A DNA stretch of 64,000 bases from an uncultured Alphaproteobacteria bacterium. Lineage in GTDB: Bacteria; Pseudomonadota; Alphaproteobacteria; Puniceispirillales; Marisalimonadaceae. The notes below the pieces were generated by a model. The model was not told where the DNA came from, searched no databases, and was given only the letters and a program-made list of their open reading frames with translations. Position numbers and translations under genes: made by a program. Below, piece after piece: positions 45,243-55,961 of the stretch. The DNA lies in NCBI GenBank assembly GCA_937142855.1, contig CAKZQZ010000017.1, positions 1 to 64,000 on the forward strand. Direction: 5' to 3'. Position 1 is the stretch's first letter, and each line of letters opens with the position of its first letter.

Positions 45243-45273
45243 GCGCCCGTGCTTGAAACTCAAGGACGCGCGC
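45243..45273 (-). terminator. candidate intrinsic terminator / attenuator between ftsY and ffh
   Basis: Minus strand: GCGC-g-CGT-c-CTTGA-gtt-TCAAG-c-ACG-g-GCGC followed by ATTTTTGG; 12 paired positions with two symmetric mismatches, GC-rich against the local AT background. Confidence 0.65.
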
Positions 45274-45342
45274 TAAAATTTATACCTTTTTAAATATTGT
45301 GAAGTGTCTATATAAAATTAGAGTGTAAGTCAAGTTAAAGTC

Positions 45343-46278
45343 TTAATCATCTAGTCCCACAAGAGCTTTGGAAAAGGATACCGCTTCAAAAGACTGCAGA
45401 TCATCAAGTCCTTCTCCAACTCCGACTGCATGTATGGGAATTTTAAACTTTTCAGCAAGTGAAACTACAACACCGCCTTTCGCACTTCCATCCAACTTAG
45501 TAATTATCATACCAGTTAAGCCGATAGCCTCATCAAAACTTTTTAGCTGTGAGTGGGCATTTTGTCCAACTGTACCGTCTAATACAACAACCTTTTGGTG
45601 AGGGGCATTTGGATCTAATTTAGACAGCACTCTGCATGTTTTAGTTAACTCTTCCATAAGATCTTTTTTATTTTGCAATCTTCCAGCAGTATCAATAATA
45701 ACGATGTCAACACCCTTGTCTTTTGCTAGTTGAAAAGCTTTATAGGCAACTGCAGCAGAGTCACCCCCATCTGTCCCAAAAACAACCTCGGCTCCCACTC
45801 TATTGCCCCAGGTTTTTAATTGTTCAACCGCTGCTGCTCTGAAAGTATCAGAAGCAGCTAAAATAACTGATTTATTTTGCAGTCTAAATTGTTCTGCAAT
45901 CTTACCAGCTGTGGTTGTCTTTCCTGAGCCATTTACTCCTGCTAAAAATAAAACATGAGGGCTAGACGAAATATCTTCGTAAAGATTTTTTTCACAAGGA
46001 ATAAGAATTTGTTCAATTTCAGAAGCCAACGTTGTAGAGATATCTAATTGATTGATTTCTTTTTTATCTTTTATTTCAAATTTTTGATCTTTAATTTTCT
46101 TGGTAATTCTGGCAGCAACTTCTATACCGAGATCAGCCAATATTAGCTGTTCCTCAATATTATCTAAAGTTTCCTGATCTACTGTTTTTTTACCAGTTAT
46201 TGAAGCAATCGCACCTTCAACTTTTGATGCAGACTTACTTAGTCCTGACTTTAATTTTTTAAACCAATTTAATGCCAT
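45343..46278 (-). CDS. ftsY: signal recognition particle receptor FtsY
   Basis: LAGVNGSGKTTTAGKIAEQF; ASDTFRAAAVEQL; DTAGRLQNKKDLMEEL. Confidence 0.97.
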   Translation of the reverse strand: MALNWFKKLKSGLSKSASKVEGAIASITGKKTVDQETLDNIEEQLILADLGIEVAARITKKIKDQKFEIKDKKEINQLDISTTLASEIEQILIPCEKNLYEDISSSPHVLFLAGVNGSGKTTTAGKIAEQFRLQNKSVILAASDTFRAAAVEQLKTWGNRVGAEVVFGTDGGDSAAVAYKAFQLAKDKGVDIVIIDTAGRLQNKKDLMEELTKTCRVLSKLDPNAPHQKVVVLDGTVGQNAHSQLKSFDEAIGLTGMIITKLDGSAKGGVVVSLAEKFKIPIHAVGVGEGLDDLQSFEAVSFSKALVGLDD

Positions 46279-46304
46279 AAATTCTTACTCTCATTTTAGC
46301 TGAT

Positions 46305-47594
46305 TTAGTTTTTAATAGTCCCAATAAGATGATCTGAGTTAACATCTAATATCTGAGTTGAAACTATCTCACTTGTTTGAATAGTTTCTTGCAATTTTAT
46401 TTTAGCAAAATTTGCTGAATGCCCTGTAGAATTTTTTTCTACTAATACGTTCTGCATAGTGCCAATTTGGGATTTTAAAAAATGTCTATGTTGTTTTTCT
46501 GCAAGGTTTCTTAATTCTTTAGCGCGATATCTTATATCTTTTTTTAATACTTTCGGCATTTTCGATGCAGCCGTATTTTCTCTATCAGAATAAGGAAAAA
46601 CGTGTACATATGTGATTTCAGCTTCTTTAATTAACTTTAAACTTTGTTGGTGAGCAGCTTCGTCCTCTGTAGGGAACCCAGCAATAAAATCACCTCCAAA
46701 AACAACATCACTTCGTCTACGCCGAGCCTCTAAAACAAAATTCATCACATCTCTATATAAGTGCCTTCTTTTCATTCTTTTTAATATAAGGTCATCACCA
46801 TGTTGAATTGATAAATGCAGATGTGGCATTAACCTTTTTTCGTTCTCCAATGCATCCATTAATTCATAATCAACTTCAGCAGGGTCAATTGAGGATAATC
46901 TCAATCTTGGTAAATCCGGTATGTTTTTTAAAATCTTCTTTACTAACAAGCCTAAACTTGGCTTTCCAAATATATCATTTCCCCAAGAGGTTAAATCCAC
47001 CCCTGTAAGAACCACTTCTTTAACACCATTTTTTAAGAGAGAGTTAATTGAATTTATTATGCTTTGGGTAGAAACTGACCTACTGGGGCCTCTTCCAAAA
47101 GGGATTATACAAAACGTACACCTATGATCACATCCATTTTGAACTTGGACAAAACCTCGGGTATGTTTATTGAAAGTTTCAACAATATGATTGGCAGTAC
47201 TCTTTGTTTCCATTATGTCTTCTACAAAAATATTATTTTTATCAACAAGATCACTATAAGGACTGAAATTTTTCCAAAACGTTGACTCTAATTTCTCTTT
47301 GTTTCCTACAACAAAGCTTACCTCAGGCATTGAATTCCATTTTTTAGGATCAACTTGAGCGGCACAACCAGTAACTAAAATTTTGGCGTCTGGTCTCTTT
47401 TTTTTTGCTGATCTAATCGCTTGTCTAGCCTGACGTTCTGCCTCACTAGTCACAGCGCATGTATTAAAAATAATTAAATCACTGTGACCATTTTTGCTTG
47501 CATGATCAGAGATAACCTGGCTCTCCCAAATATTTAACCTACAGCCAAAGGTTTTTATATCTGGAATAGAGTTCTTTTGTTTATGAGATGTCAC
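46305..47594 (-). CDS. mtaB: tRNA t6A37 methylthiotransferase MtaB-like
   Basis: TFGCRLNIWESQ; radical-SAM QNGCDHRCTFCIIPFGRGPSRS; directly after dapF. Confidence 0.92.
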   Translation of the reverse strand: MTSHKQKNSIPDIKTFGCRLNIWESQVISDHASKNGHSDLIIFNTCAVTSEAERQARQAIRSAKKKRPDAKILVTGCAAQVDPKKWNSMPEVSFVVGNKEKLESTFWKNFSPYSDLVDKNNIFVEDIMETKSTANHIVETFNKHTRGFVQVQNGCDHRCTFCIIPFGRGPSRSVSTQSIINSINSLLKNGVKEVVLTGVDLTSWGNDIFGKPSLGLLVKKILKNIPDLPRLRLSSIDPAEVDYELMDALENEKRLMPHLHLSIQHGDDLILKRMKRRHLYRDVMNFVLEARRRRSDVVFGGDFIAGFPTEDEAAHQQSLKLIKEAEITYVHVFPYSDRENTAASKMPKVLKKDIRYRAKELRNLAEKQHRHFLKSQIGTMQNVLVEKNSTGHSANFAKIKLQETIQTSEIVSTQILDVNSDHLIGTIKN

Positions 47595-47597
47595 TTA

Positions 47598-48410
47598 CTA
47601 TTCACCTATGGTACCTTCAAATACTTTTTCTACGTCTCCAGAAAGCGTTACCGTACTGTCATTAAGCCAATTTATTAATAAATGCCCCCCGTCTAAAATA
47701 ATTTTATTTTCTTTAGGACTTTTGTTTAAAACCGATGCAGCAACTAGCGTAGCACACGCTCCAGACCCACAAGCCAATGTTATTCCTGAACCTCTTTCCC
47801 AAACTTTCATTCTAATTGTGTTATTTTTTAAAACGCACGCAAATTCTATATTCGCGAACTCAGGAAATAGGGTATCTTTTTCTAATTTTGGACCAACAGA
47901 ATTTAAGTCCAAACTTTCAAGTTCTTCTAAGTTTTGCAAAAAGATAACAGCGTGAGGGTTTCCCATCGAAAGACAAAACGCTTCAAAATCACCCAATTTT
48001 ACTTTTTGAGGATCTATGTTTTTAGATAAAGGAATATCAGACCATCCAAATTTTGGCTTGCCCATATTAACAGTTACTAAATTGTCATTCTTAAAACATT
48101 TTAAATTACCTGATATAGATTCAATATTTAAATAGGTTATATCATCTCTTTCCATCAAATAATCAGCAACACACCTCGTTCCGTTTCCACATGCTCCAAC
48201 CTCTAAGCCGTTTGAGTTATACATCTTTATCTTATAATTTTCTGGAATTGGAGTGTCTTCAATAATCATTACTTGATCACAACCAATACCAAACCTCCTA
48301 TCACTTATTTTCTGTAAAAAATTCTTATCATGAATTTTAGGGTTTTTTTGATTATCAAAAATAATAAAATCATTACCCAAACCATGCATTTTAATAAAAG
48401 GTATTTTCAA
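47598..48410 (-). CDS. dapF: diaminopimelate epimerase
   Basis: KMHGLGNDFIIFD; GACGNGTRCVADYL and ACGSGACATLVAA catalytic Cys motifs. Confidence 0.97.
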   Translation of the reverse strand: MKIPFIKMHGLGNDFIIFDNQKNPKIHDKNFLQKISDRRFGIGCDQVMIIEDTPIPENYKIKMYNSNGLEVGACGNGTRCVADYLMERDDITYLNIESISGNLKCFKNDNLVTVNMGKPKFGWSDIPLSKNIDPQKVKLGDFEAFCLSMGNPHAVIFLQNLEELESLDLNSVGPKLEKDTLFPEFANIEFACVLKNNTIRMKVWERGSGITLACGSGACATLVAASVLNKSPKENKIILDGGHLLINWLNDSTVTLSGDVEKVFEGTIGE

Positions 48411-48440
48411 ATTTCTATCTCTAAGTTTTAGTAATAATAG

Positions 48441-49226
48441 TTAAATATCTATATCTATTACAATGGGCACATGATCAGATGGCCTTTCCCATGACCTTGT
48501 TTCATTATAAATAACACCAGATTTAACTTGTGGGAATATTTTTTTAGAAACCCAGACGTGGTCTAATCTTCTTCCCCTATTAGAAATCTCCCAGTTTCTA
48601 TTTCTATAGGACCACCACGAATATAATTTCTCATTATGAGGCGTAATTGCTCTCATCACATCAACCCATTCACCAGAATCGATTATATCTAACAGGGTTT
48701 CTGTTTCTATTGGGGTGTGTGATACTACGTTGAGAAGTTGTTTATGAGACCATACATCATGCTCCAAAGGTGCTATATTTAAATCTCCAACTAAAATTTT
48801 TTTGGTTTTTGTATCATTTGTAAAATGGGATTTCATCTCATTTAAGAAATCAATCTTATGAGCAAACTTTGGGTTAGTTATTATATCAGGTTCATCACCT
48901 CCAGCTGGAACATAGAAATTATGAAGTTCTATTTTTTCTCCCAATTGGACTGAGACATGTCTACAGTCTCCTTTATTACACCAATTTATATGTTCTTTCT
49001 CTTGAAATTTTATTTTAGATAAGATTGCAACGCCATTATAAGATTTTTCACCTCTAAAATATTGATACTTCATACCAATTTTTAAAAAATCATTTGATGG
49101 AAAGAATTGATCTTCAGTTTTTGTTTCTTGTAAACATAGTAAATCTATATTTTTATCATTCGTAAATTTTAAAACTTGCTCTATTCTTAATCTTACTGAA
49201 TTTATATTCCAAGTTGCAATTTTCAT
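48441..49226 (-). CDS. xth: exodeoxyribonuclease III family protein
   Basis: MKIATWNINSVRLRIEQVL; LCLQETKTED; GDLNIAPLEHDVW; RRLDHVWVS. Confidence 0.95.
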   Translation of the reverse strand: MKIATWNINSVRLRIEQVLKFTNDKNIDLLCLQETKTEDQFFPSNDFLKIGMKYQYFRGEKSYNGVAILSKIKFQEKEHINWCNKGDCRHVSVQLGEKIELHNFYVPAGGDEPDIITNPKFAHKIDFLNEMKSHFTNDTKTKKILVGDLNIAPLEHDVWSHKQLLNVVSHTPIETETLLDIIDSGEWVDVMRAITPHNEKLYSWWSYRNRNWEISNRGRRLDHVWVSKKIFPQVKSGVIYNETRSWERPSDHVPIVIDIDI

Positions 49227-49395
49227 TAATTTAAGTCCAAAGTTTTATTTGTAGTTGAAGTTTATTTTATTGGATTATTATTATTTTCCTAATTGATCAT
49301 AGATTTTTAATCCTTGTAAATAATCTTGATTAAAAAAAAAAGAGCTTGTTTGCTTTGTTGAATAATTCGTTAACTGACATTTTTGACAATAGTAC

Positions 49396-50022
49396 CTAGT
49401 TAGTTGGATCAGGAAAATCATCCGGAAAAAATAATAAATGTGATAGTTTTTTATTATATTTTGCATTTTGGATTAAGACGGTTGTTATATTGCCAAAAGC
49501 GTCCTTGATTATCCATTTTTTTAAATGGAGAGGGTTTTCAGAAAACTCCAAAATTAATTCTCCTCCCTCATTATTGTTAGAACTTTTAATAGTAAATGAA
49601 ATTATACCTGATTTATTTTGAATTTCAGTCTTAATAGTTTTATTAGATAAACTCATTTTCTTTTCTAACAAGATAGAAAACGGAGAGTTTTTAAGTGGAA
49701 TATTATTTGTAGTTTTTAAGTTTCTATCTTGTAAAACTATCCAAAATCCTTTGCATGTAATAAGAAGGCTATTAGGGTTATGATAATCAATTCTAAGTTT
49801 ACCTGGTAAGTCAAAATAAACTTTGCCATTACTTAAATTCCCAGATGGACCTACTTGTATAAAATCTGCCTCTAGAGTGTTGAGATTTTCAAAGAAAGTA
49901 TTTACTTGAGACCTATTTGTAGCATTTGTAATTGAAGGGTTCAAAAACCAAACGCTCAGTAATAATATCATTGTTAAATAACGTAACGATAAAAGAATTG
50001 GATTACTCTCTCTTAAGCTCAA
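49396..50022 (-). CDS. outer-membrane lipoprotein carrier protein LolA-like
   Basis: N-terminal hydrophobic signal; FFENLNTLEADFIQVGPSGNLSNGKVYFDLPGKLRIDYHNPNSLLI; adjacent to ftsK. Confidence 0.85.
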   Translation of the reverse strand: MSLRESNPILLSLRYLTMILLLSVWFLNPSITNATNRSQVNTFFENLNTLEADFIQVGPSGNLSNGKVYFDLPGKLRIDYHNPNSLLITCKGFWIVLQDRNLKTTNNIPLKNSPFSILLEKKMSLSNKTIKTEIQNKSGIISFTIKSSNNNEGGELILEFSENPLHLKKWIIKDAFGNITTVLIQNAKYNKKLSHLLFFPDDFPDPTN

Positions 50023-52404
50023 CTATCTATCCTCTATTAAAACTTCTCGTTTACCAGCTCTGCCTGGTTTTGAAACAACATTATTTTCTTCCATTTTCTC
50101 TATTATAGTTGCAGCTCTATTATAACCTATTTTAAAATGTCTTTGAATAAATGAAGTGCTTGCCCTTCCTTCTCTTGCAATTAAAGCTACTGCTTGATCA
50201 TATAATTCATCGTGCTGATTATTATTACTTTTAAAGCCATTTATATCAAAATCATTAGAGTTTTCTGGCTCTTCTGTAATCGTTTCATCATATTCAGGAA
50301 CTGATTGATTTGACAAAAATTTTGCAACTTTTTCAACTTCTGTGTCTTCAACAAAGGGCCCGTGAACCCTTGTTACCTTTCCCCCTCCAGCCATGTAAAG
50401 CATGTCTCCTCTTCCAAGAAGTTGTTCTGCCCCTTGCTCACCCAAAATTGTTCTACTATCAATTTTACTTGTTACTTGAAATGATATTCTTGTAGGAAAA
50501 TTAGCTTTGATGGTACCAGTAATAACATCTACAGATGGTCTTTGAGTAGCCATAACAACATGAATTCCTGCGGCTCTTGCCATTTGAGCTAATCTTTGAA
50601 CAGCTGCTTCAATATCCTTGCCTGCAACTAGCATTAAATCAGCAACTTCGTCTATTACAACGACTATAAAGGGTAAAGGGGTTAAACTAATTTGCTGATC
50701 TTCAAATATAGGTTGACCTGTTTCTGGGTCAAATCCTACTTGTGTGCTCTTCGATAAAACTTCTCCTTTTCTTCTAGCTTCAATTAACCTCTCATTATAG
50801 CTATCGATATTTCTAACCCCTAATTTACTCATAGCCATGTACCTGGTTTCCATTTCTCTTACTGCCCATTTCAGAGCTACCACTGCCTTTTTAGGGTCAG
50901 TTACTACTGGTGTAAGTAAATGAGGTATGCCATCATATACTGATAGTTCTAGCATTTTAGGATCTATCATTATCATCCTACAAGTTTCTGGAGTGTGTTT
51001 GTATAGTAATGACAAAATCATAGCATTTATGCCTACTGATTTTCCTGAACCAGTTGTTCCTGCTACCAATAAATGAGGCATTTTTGCTAAGTCAACAACA
51101 ATGGGAAATCCAGCAATATTCTTTCCCAAACAGACTGGTAAACTAAATGCTGAACTTTTAAACTCATCATGCTCTAAAATATTTCTAAGTATTACCGTTT
51201 CTCTATCTTTGTTTGGTAGTTCTATTCCAATTACGTTTTGTCCTGGAACCATGGCAACTCTGACCGCTTCAACAGACATTGATCTGGCTATATCGTCTGC
51301 CAAAGAAATTACTCTTTGACTTCTTAACCCTGGCGCAGGCTCAAGATCGTATCTAGTTACTACAGGGCCATATCTGACAGAATCTATGTTCCCATTAATT
51401 GAGTAGTCAGATAGAACTCCTTCGAGAACTTTTGCATTCAGATCTAAGGTCTCTTTACTTGGTGGCTTGATATCTTCTGTCAAAATTTTTAATAATTTAA
51501 TCGAAGGCAGGACAAAGCCGTTTTCAGAACCCAAAGGTAAATCATCTTGTAAAAAACTTTTTTTATTCCTTAATACTTTTTCGTCACTGTTAATCTTATT
51601 ATTAATTGAAATGTTATTTTTTCTAATTTTTGGAATTTTTCTCTGAATAGAAATATCGTCCTGTTTAAGAAATTTATTTTTAAATTTACTTATTAAGTTG
51701 AAAACTTTATTGCTAACAATTTCTTTTTCATTATTTTTTTGAACTACGAAAAATAAATTATAAAGCATAGTAGTTAACCAAATTAATGGTTTAATTACTG
51801 GACCCAATATAAATTTGAAAAAGTTTATTTCTGCAGGGCTAAAAGAAGAAATCCATACAAATATAGCTACTGAAATTGATAAGGAAATAATGCCTAAAAT
51901 ATGTCTACTGTTGAGGCTATCTGTTCCAAGTAAATTAGAAACATTGTCAGTAAAGAAAATGAAAAGCCAATCCGAGTAACCTTCTTGAAAAAAAGTAGAA
52001 ATTTGAGAAGTTATAAATTCAGATATTAATATTTCCAAATAAGCATCACCTAAGGAGCCTGAAATTATCATCAAAAGTAAACTTAAGATTTTAAGTTTTA
52101 TAAAATTTATAGTTGAACGATTAAATAATTTTAAGGACCAAATGAATAAAACAAAAACTAACAACAACCCAGGAATAAAACCAAATTCTCTTATAATTAA
52201 ACCTGAAACCCATGCTCCTGTCTCACCAAAAAAATTTGTTGATTCGTTTACAGAAACAACCCCCCAACCTTGATCATCAGGGTTAAAAGTTGCCAAAGAT
52301 AAAAATATTGTAACTGATAAAGAAAAAAGAAGCATAAACATACTTTTTTTTACTACTTTATCTGATAATATACTTTCTAACATATCATTTTTTGTTTCAT
52401 TCAT
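50023..52404 (-). CDS. ftsK: DNA translocase FtsK
   Basis: N-terminal TM segments; PHLLVAGTTGSGKSVGINAMILSLLYK; C-terminal gamma winged helix ASTSFIQRHFKIGYNRAATIIEKME. Confidence 0.97.
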   Translation of the reverse strand: MNETKNDMLESILSDKVVKKSMFMLLFSLSVTIFLSLATFNPDDQGWGVVSVNESTNFFGETGAWVSGLIIREFGFIPGLLLVFVLFIWSLKLFNRSTINFIKLKILSLLLMIISGSLGDAYLEILISEFITSQISTFFQEGYSDWLFIFFTDNVSNLLGTDSLNSRHILGIISLSISVAIFVWISSFSPAEINFFKFILGPVIKPLIWLTTMLYNLFFVVQKNNEKEIVSNKVFNLISKFKNKFLKQDDISIQRKIPKIRKNNISINNKINSDEKVLRNKKSFLQDDLPLGSENGFVLPSIKLLKILTEDIKPPSKETLDLNAKVLEGVLSDYSINGNIDSVRYGPVVTRYDLEPAPGLRSQRVISLADDIARSMSVEAVRVAMVPGQNVIGIELPNKDRETVILRNILEHDEFKSSAFSLPVCLGKNIAGFPIVVDLAKMPHLLVAGTTGSGKSVGINAMILSLLYKHTPETCRMIMIDPKMLELSVYDGIPHLLTPVVTDPKKAVVALKWAVREMETRYMAMSKLGVRNIDSYNERLIEARRKGEVLSKSTQVGFDPETGQPIFEDQQISLTPLPFIVVVIDEVADLMLVAGKDIEAAVQRLAQMARAAGIHVVMATQRPSVDVITGTIKANFPTRISFQVTSKIDSRTILGEQGAEQLLGRGDMLYMAGGGKVTRVHGPFVEDTEVEKVAKFLSNQSVPEYDETITEEPENSNDFDINGFKSNNNQHDELYDQAVALIAREGRASTSFIQRHFKIGYNRAATIIEKMEENNVVSKPGRAGKREVLIEDR

Positions 52405-52418
52405 TAATATAATTCTAT

Positions 52419-53627
52419 TTATGGAGAGTTATAATTTTTTAAAAACGAACTAAGCCTCTTCATTGTCTCTTCAATAATTTCACTACTATCCACAAGGGAG
52501 ATTCTTAAAAAGCCACTTCCAGGATTAAAGCCATTAATATTTTTTCCCATAAAGCTTCCAGGCATTACCCTCAATGAGAATTTGTTCCACAGAATTTTAG
52601 CTGCTTTCTCATCATCTTCAACTTTCAGCCATAAGAAAAATCCCCCTGCAGGGATTTCAAACTTATCAAAAAAAGGTTTTAAGTATTTCTCAGCTATTTG
52701 AAAGTTTTTGTCGTAGTGCAAGCAGGCATTAATATGGTGTTCTTCATCTTCGTATAATGCTGCAGCAACTTTTTGAACTGGAATAGGCACCGGAGAGGCA
52801 CCATTAGATACGATTAATTTATAACTTTCTATTATTTTTTCATCACCGGCTATAAAACCTGCTCTCATTCCGCTTATATTACTTCTCTTAGATAAAGAAT
52901 TGAAAACCACTAAATTATCTAAAGTTTTTCCTAAGCTTGCAGCTGCTTCTAAGCCTCCAGCTGGTTTTGGCTTGTTCATTCTAAAAATATCAGCATAACA
53001 CTCATCAAGTGCTAAAATAAAATCATATTTTCTAGCCAGCAAGATTGCCTTTTTTAGATAATCAATTCCTGCTACACTTCCATGAGGGTTAGAAGGTGAA
53101 CAAACATACATAATAACAGACGACTTTAGAATATTTTCAGGAATATTTGATAGATCTGGTAAATAATTGTTTTCTGGAAGTGCATCTATCCAATAAATCT
53201 CAGAACCACTAGTTATACTACCTGCTCTCCAAGCATGATAGAATGGGTTTGTGACTATAGCTTTGGACTGACCCTTTTTAAGATTTTTTGCTAATAAACC
53301 AATTAAATGTAAAGGTTCTCTAGTTCCAGGGACTGGGACGATATTTTTATTTAATTCTACTAAACCTTTTGCTCCTGGGTATCTTCTTTCTACATACCTC
53401 ATAATACTTTCTCCATAAGAAGGTATAGGAGTGCTTGGAGGATATTTGCCCCATTCTTCGTAACTAGTTTCTAAAATATCTTTCACAAAGTTTGGAATTT
53501 TAAGAGAAGGTTCTCCAATTGACATCTTTAAAACTGAGTATTCTGGATTAGGCTCTAAGTTTTCTAAAAGAGTATTTAATTTTCCAAACATCCAATCCTT
53601 TAAGACATTATATTCTGGATTAACCAT
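52419..53627 (-). CDS. PLP aminotransferase, DapC-like (N-succinyldiaminopimelate aminotransferase family)
   Basis: SIGEPSLKIPNFVKD; FNSLSKRSNISGMRAGFIAGD; GGFFLWLKVEDDEKAA. Confidence 0.8.
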   Translation of the reverse strand: MVNPEYNVLKDWMFGKLNTLLENLEPNPEYSVLKMSIGEPSLKIPNFVKDILETSYEEWGKYPPSTPIPSYGESIMRYVERRYPGAKGLVELNKNIVPVPGTREPLHLIGLLAKNLKKGQSKAIVTNPFYHAWRAGSITSGSEIYWIDALPENNYLPDLSNIPENILKSSVIMYVCSPSNPHGSVAGIDYLKKAILLARKYDFILALDECYADIFRMNKPKPAGGLEAAASLGKTLDNLVVFNSLSKRSNISGMRAGFIAGDEKIIESYKLIVSNGASPVPIPVQKVAAALYEDEEHHINACLHYDKNFQIAEKYLKPFFDKFEIPAGGFFLWLKVEDDEKAAKILWNKFSLRVMPGSFMGKNINGFNPGSGFLRISLVDSSEIIEETMKRLSSFLKNYNSP

Positions 53628-53718
53628 CTTAAACCTTTAAATTATTAATTAATCAGTTATTTCTATATTATAACGTTTAATTTTAAAACTAATAGGTCAA
53701 AGTAAAATTGAAAATAAC

Positions 53719-54933
53719 ATGAAATCATCAAAAGATAGTAAAGAAACACACCAAGAATATTTCCACAAAATCTGTGTTGTGGGTGGAGGGCTAACAGGAG
53801 CCATAATGGTGTTATTGTTAAAACAATCAAAACTTTTCAAAAAAAATGAAATTGCTTGGATTAAGCCAAAAGAAAAAAAACACGCTGACTTTAGAACAAC
53901 CTTTTACAACTCAACAAGTATAGAATTATTAAAAAGTCTTCATCTAATTGATAATTTAAACTTTGATGATTATTCAACAGTAAATCAGATAGAGGTGTTT
54001 GGAGCCAAAGGGTCTTCCCCTCTTATTTGGAACAATTCAAGTTCAAATAGCCCTTTGGGTATAGTAATTAAAAATGAAATTATTTTAAATGCTCTTATTA
54101 AATTATTAAACGATATTCCAAAATATAGTGGTACGGTTACTAATACTGATATTAACGAATATGAGAGAACTTTATACCTAGACAACAAAAAAACTATTAA
54201 AACACATTTAGTATTATCGGCAGATGGTAAAAGCTCATATATGAGGAAATTATTATCAATTAATACAATTGAAAAAAATACAAATCACATTGCCGTTTCT
54301 GGTTTTCTTGAACAGTCAAAAAAGCACAGTTCGAAGGCCATTCAAGCTTTTACTGAACTAGGCCCTATAGGGATCCTTCCATTTGAAAATAAGAATATTA
54401 TAAATTTTGTTCAGAGTATTGAAAAAAACAAGTTAAATAGCATTCTATCTCAAAAAGAGCCTGAACAATATTTATGTCAGAACCTTAATGATTTTTTTTC
54501 ACATACTGAACTATCCTTTATGCCCTTAAAAAAAATTAAAAATACTGAAAACAAACTATCTGTCTGGGATCTTGGTTTAAACTTAATAGTTAACCCAACC
54601 GCTAAAAGAATAATTTTAATTGGGGACGCCGCACACTCAATTCATCCTCTTGCAGGGCAAGGTTTAAACTTAGCACTTCGTGACTGTCTTTCAGTCATAA
54701 AAGCTATAAAAAACAGCGTTGAATTTGGCAATGACCTAAGTGATAAGGCTATTTTAGAATATTATAAATCAGATAGATTACCTTATACACTTTCAATGAC
54801 CGCATTTACTGATTTTCTTTTTTACGGTTTTACGTCAACTTCAGCTAAAACAAAGTCGTTGTTGAGTAAAGGAATGGAAAACTTAAATAAAAGTAAATTC
54901 AAAGATATTTTTAAAGTATTTGCTTCAAATTAA
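53719..54933 (+). CDS. UbiH/UbiF/VisC-family FAD-dependent hydroxylase
   Basis: ICVVGGGLTGAIMVLLLKQS; LIGDAAHSIHPLAGQGLNLALRD. Confidence 0.88.
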   Translation: MKSSKDSKETHQEYFHKICVVGGGLTGAIMVLLLKQSKLFKKNEIAWIKPKEKKHADFRTTFYNSTSIELLKSLHLIDNLNFDDYSTVNQIEVFGAKGSSPLIWNNSSSNSPLGIVIKNEIILNALIKLLNDIPKYSGTVTNTDINEYERTLYLDNKKTIKTHLVLSADGKSSYMRKLLSINTIEKNTNHIAVSGFLEQSKKHSSKAIQAFTELGPIGILPFENKNIINFVQSIEKNKLNSILSQKEPEQYLCQNLNDFFSHTELSFMPLKKIKNTENKLSVWDLGLNLIVNPTAKRIILIGDAAHSIHPLAGQGLNLALRDCLSVIKAIKNSVEFGNDLSDKAILEYYKSDRLPYTLSMTAFTDFLFYGFTSTSAKTKSLLSKGMENLNKSKFKDIFKVFASN

Positions 54934-55260
54934 GTTTAAGGATTTATAATACTTATTGAGATACAAATCATGGTTTTTTCCATAATCATGCAATAAATCC
55001 CAACTAAAAAGGCCAGAGCTATGATCGTCTGAAAAGATTATTCTAATTGCGTAATTACCAATTTGCTCAATTGAATTGATGACTACATCACTCTTATTTC
55101 TTACAATTATTTTTGGTCCACCATGACCCTGAACATCAGCTGACGGGCATTCAACTCTCAGTAATTCTGCAGAAACCGTAAATTCATCATTATTCTCAAA
55201 TTTTATTAATAAATTTTTGCCACTGTCTATTTTTTTTATGGTTGTCGGCCAAATACTCAT
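54925..55260 (-). CDS. DUF971 / gamma-butyrobetaine hydroxylase-like N-terminal domain protein
   Basis: ELLRVECPSADVQGH...IEQIGNYAIRIIFSDDHSSGLFSWDLLHDYG. Confidence 0.9.
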   Translation of the reverse strand: MSIWPTTIKKIDSGKNLLIKFENNDEFTVSAELLRVECPSADVQGHGGPKIIVRNKSDVVINSIEQIGNYAIRIIFSDDHSSGLFSWDLLHDYGKNHDLYLNKYYKSLNLI

Positions 55261-55288
55261 TTTTATTTTTCTTTTTTATAAATAATAA

Positions 55289-55924
55289 TTAATGCTTTAC
55301 AGTGTTTGTGATGTTTTGTTCACTAGAATAACTCTCGATAATTGATCTTAATAAATTATTTCTTTTGGTAATGGATTTTGTTTCCAATAGTAATTGCTTT
55401 TCTTCTAGAGCTAATGGACAAATCATTGTAATTTGGTCAACAAAATTATAATCATTACAAGCATCTATAATTTCCATATTAACTTTCATTTTTTTTAATT
55501 TAAAAAAATCTTTTAAGGCTTTTTTTAAACTAACAAAACTCTCCTTAGACCCTTCTTGATTTAGGTCTTCTGTAAATTCATTCCAACTAACTTTAGCCTC
55601 TTTAAAATTATCTTTATTTGTTATATTTGAAAGTAAATTGAACCTGCTCACACCTTTCAAAGTTACTAAATATCTTGAATCTTCTGTTTCCTCAAACTTA
55701 ATAATTCTTCCAGCACAACCTACATTGTAAAGATCTATATCTTCATCTTTATCTCTAGTTTTCTTTGGCTGTATCATGCCAATCAATCGGTTTTTTTGAG
55801 ACATAGAATAATCTATCATTTTGAGATACCGTGGCTCAAAAATATTTAATGGTAAATATGTGTTTGGAAACATAACTACGCCCTCAAGAGGGAAAACAGG
55901 CATTATCTGTGGTAGGTTTTTCAT
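55289..55924 (-). CDS. LON peptidase substrate-binding domain protein
   Basis: MPVFPLEGVVMFPNTYLPLNIFEPRYLKMI; no ATPase or protease domain. Confidence 0.92.
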   Translation of the reverse strand: MKNLPQIMPVFPLEGVVMFPNTYLPLNIFEPRYLKMIDYSMSQKNRLIGMIQPKKTRDKDEDIDLYNVGCAGRIIKFEETEDSRYLVTLKGVSRFNLLSNITNKDNFKEAKVSWNEFTEDLNQEGSKESFVSLKKALKDFFKLKKMKVNMEIIDACNDYNFVDQITMICPLALEEKQLLLETKSITKRNNLLRSIIESYSSEQNITNTVKH

Positions 55925-55961
55925 AATTTATCAATTCTGTAATGAACTTATTAACTTCGTT

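Noticed and set aside
49281-49466. 61-aa minus-strand ORF downstream of lolA, containing an A10/T10 tract (49332-49341)
   Set aside because: Overlaps the lolA 3' end, low-complexity. The T-tract suggested a terminator, but I found only a ~3-bp stem before it.
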